Origin: Endozoicomonas sp965208385
GTDB lineage: Bacteria > Pseudomonadota > Gammaproteobacteria > Pseudomonadales > Endozoicomonadaceae
DNA: 64,000 nt
Reading direction: 5' to 3'
Assembly (NCBI GenBank): GCA_965208385.1
Contig: CBDBOO010000093.1
Span: forward strand, 186,001 to 250,000
Shown: piece by piece, positions 63,080 through 64,000 of the stretch
Layout of the letters: every line of letters starts with the position of its first letter
Position numbering within the stretch: position 1 is the first letter of the stretch
Translations under genes and position numbers: made by a program
The notes under the pieces: generated by a model
What the model saw: only the letters and a program-made list of their open reading frames with translations
What the model was told of the DNA's origin: nothing
Database searches by the model: none

Positions 63080-63343
63080 ATGGCTAAGACAGTCCCTATT
63101 AATATGCGGGTTGAACCGGTGCAACAGGCATTACTCACTATGGCAGCGGCGGCTCTGAATAAGGACAGAACCGCGTTTATTCTTGATGTGGCCTGTCAAG
63201 CAGCGATGACTGTGCTGCTGGATCAACGGGTTTTTACCCTTGATGAGGCTCAGACTAAAGCTTTTGAAGAGGCTCTTGAAGCACCAGTCCCAGAACATAG
63301 TAAGCTCAGTAAACTATTGACGGAGTCTGCACCGTGGGAGTAA
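63080..63343 (+). CDS. tacA: TacA-type antitoxin (DUF1778, ribbon-helix-helix)
   Basis: 87 residues, ATG behind AGAAGGTG. N-terminal RHH: KTVPINMRVEPVQQALLTMAAAALNKDRTAFILDVACQAA, then the DUF1778-type tail VFTLDEAQTKAFEEALEAP and a C-terminus rich in Leu/Lys that should wrap the toxin. It overlaps tacT by ten bases, the standard arrangement. Confidence 0.9.
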   Translation: MAKTVPINMRVEPVQQALLTMAAAALNKDRTAFILDVACQAAMTVLLDQRVFTLDEAQTKAFEEALEAPVPEHSKLSKLLTESAPWE

Positions 63344-63840
63344 TCAGGGCTCCAGAATTACTGACTGAAGATCACAATATACAAGATTTTGATTGCGGCC
63401 AGAGCGCACTGAATGACTGGTTGAAAAAAACAGCTCTGAAAAATCAGTCTGCCAATGCCAGCCGTACCTTCGTGGTATGCAAAGGAAATTCTATCGTTGG
63501 TTATTACGCACTATCCAGTGGTAGTGTTGAACGAATGCTGGCCCCAAAGTCGTTGGCACGGAATATGCCAGACCCGATTCCAGTTACTGTCTTGGGGCGG
63601 TTGGCGATTGATCAACAGCATCAGGGCTTGAAAATTGGATCAGGTCTATTAAAAGATGCCATGTTACGGACACTGATTGTTTCCGGTCACATCGGTGTTA
63701 AAGCCATGCTGGTTCATGCGATTTCAGATGAAGCGAAACAATTTTACCGACAATACGGATTTAAGGAGTCACCGTTTAATCCAATGACATTGTTGCTTCC
63801 CGTCAAACATATTGCAGGCCTATATCCTGATCAGGGATAG
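63334..63840 (+). CDS. tacT: TacT-type GNAT toxin
   Basis: 168 residues, GTG start. GNAT fold with acetyl-CoA loop HQGLKIGSGLLKDAM and catalytic Tyr in FYRQYGFKESPFNPMTLLLPV. TacT acetylates the amino group of charged tRNA and stops translation; TacA blocks it. Located at the head of the transfer operon of a conjugative element, where such modules serve to keep the element. Its stop codon lies in a repeat also found at the clpA end. Confidence 0.9.
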   Translation: MGVIRAPELLTEDHNIQDFDCGQSALNDWLKKTALKNQSANASRTFVVCKGNSIVGYYALSSGSVERMLAPKSLARNMPDPIPVTVLGRLAIDQQHQGLKIGSGLLKDAMLRTLIVSGHIGVKAMLVHAISDEAKQFYRQYGFKESPFNPMTLLLPVKHIAGLYPDQG

Positions 63841-64000
63841 CCAGTGCGGTGGCGTAACGCATCTGCTTTTATGTTTTGGTAGCCGTTAATCTGGCTGGGT
63901 GAAATATCATGGTAACGTGAATCCAACCGTTTTCGGCTATCCTCTCGCTGTTGATCAAAATCCAGCCGTGACCCTTGACCCGTCAGAGATTCAATATTCA
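63831..64000 (-). CDS. Partial open frame of unknown function, runs off the right end
   Basis: Open for 55 codons before the stop at 63831-63833, read from the window edge. The protein is very polar, rich in Arg and Gln (RLDFDQQREDSRKRLDSRYHD, ending RHRTGYP). I recognise no family. It may be the C-terminus of a further element gene, or the frame may be accidental since its end lies within the dispersed repeat. Its stop overlaps the tacT end. Confidence 0.35.
   Translation of the reverse strand, partial: NIESLTGQGSRLDFDQQREDSRKRLDSRYHDISPSQINGYQNIKADALRHRTGYP
63835..63867. repeat. REP-like palindromic repeat, copy 2
   Basis: Matches 25867-25899 at 28 of 33 positions (shared ggatagccag, gcgg, ggcgtaacgc). 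Supplies the tacT stop codon. Two copies 38 kb apart on the core and on the element suggest a dispersed repeat of the host genome. Confidence 0.6.

Overview
The window looks like chromosome of a marine, probably host-associated gammaproteobacterium close to Oceanospirillales/Endozoicomonas. I infer this from the protein sequences, the moderate GC content, and gene orders typical of Pseudomonas-like gammaproteobacteria: purB-hflD-mnmA, icd, clpS-clpA, infA, bpt, aat, then uvrY(gacA)-uvrC-pgsA. No species-level marker such as rRNA is present, so the placement is an inference.

Layout. 1-12000 is a nutrient-scavenging block: the end of a TonB-dependent receptor, a DPP-IV-like S9 peptidase, a methyltransferase, and a translationally coupled pair of a GH2 beta-galactosidase and a GH63 (YgjK-like) alpha-glucosidase. 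12000-18000 holds the glyoxylate shunt (aceA, a divergent LysR regulator, malate synthase G), a secreted protein of unknown function and a 43-residue small gene. 18000-29560 is housekeeping: purB, hflD, mnmA, icd, the N-degron machinery (clpS, clpA, bpt, aat), infA and pepD. A 274-bp MITE with perfect ends and target duplication lies between aat and pepD. 29665-31040 is a decayed insertion sequence whose transposase has a stop codon where the third catalytic residue should be. 31280-44060 mixes a coiled-coil orphan, a hybrid histidine kinase, a phosphodiesterase, DUF2970, two large unrecognised membrane proteins side by side, a frameshifted Kef-type antiporter, a glutaredoxin-like protein, a FieF-like exporter, TatD and a MOSC protein. 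44130-51190 carries the electron-transfer-flavoprotein branch (ETF-QO divergent from etfB-etfA), then uvrY-uvrC-pgsA.

From tRNA-Gly, tRNA-Cys and tRNA-Leu (51335-51713) onwards the window enters an integrative conjugative element that runs off the right end. A tyrosine integrase follows tRNA-Leu. Facing it is one long reverse-strand transfer operon, traL-E-K-B-V-A-traI(MobH)-traD-DUF4400-traF and an AlpA-like DNA-binding gene. The parts match the F-type/SXT/IncA-C transfer system, but relaxase and coupling protein are fused into the pilus-assembly operon and the relaxase is short. traC, W, U, N, H and G are not in the window. The element has been hit several times: a 1330-bp ISL3-family element with an 8-bp target duplication splits traD, a 59-bp perfect-armed palindrome sits across the start of traV, a 166-bp near-palindrome separates int from the alpA-like gene, and a TacA-TacT toxin-antitoxin pair stands divergently at the head of the operon. 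With traD split, self-transfer from this copy is probably impaired.

The clearest new candidates are the two unrecognised membrane proteins (35633-38830), the compact transfer operon with its atypical MobH relaxase, the 43-residue small gene, and the beta-galactosidase/alpha-glucosidase pair. Everything was read by eye and no database search was run.
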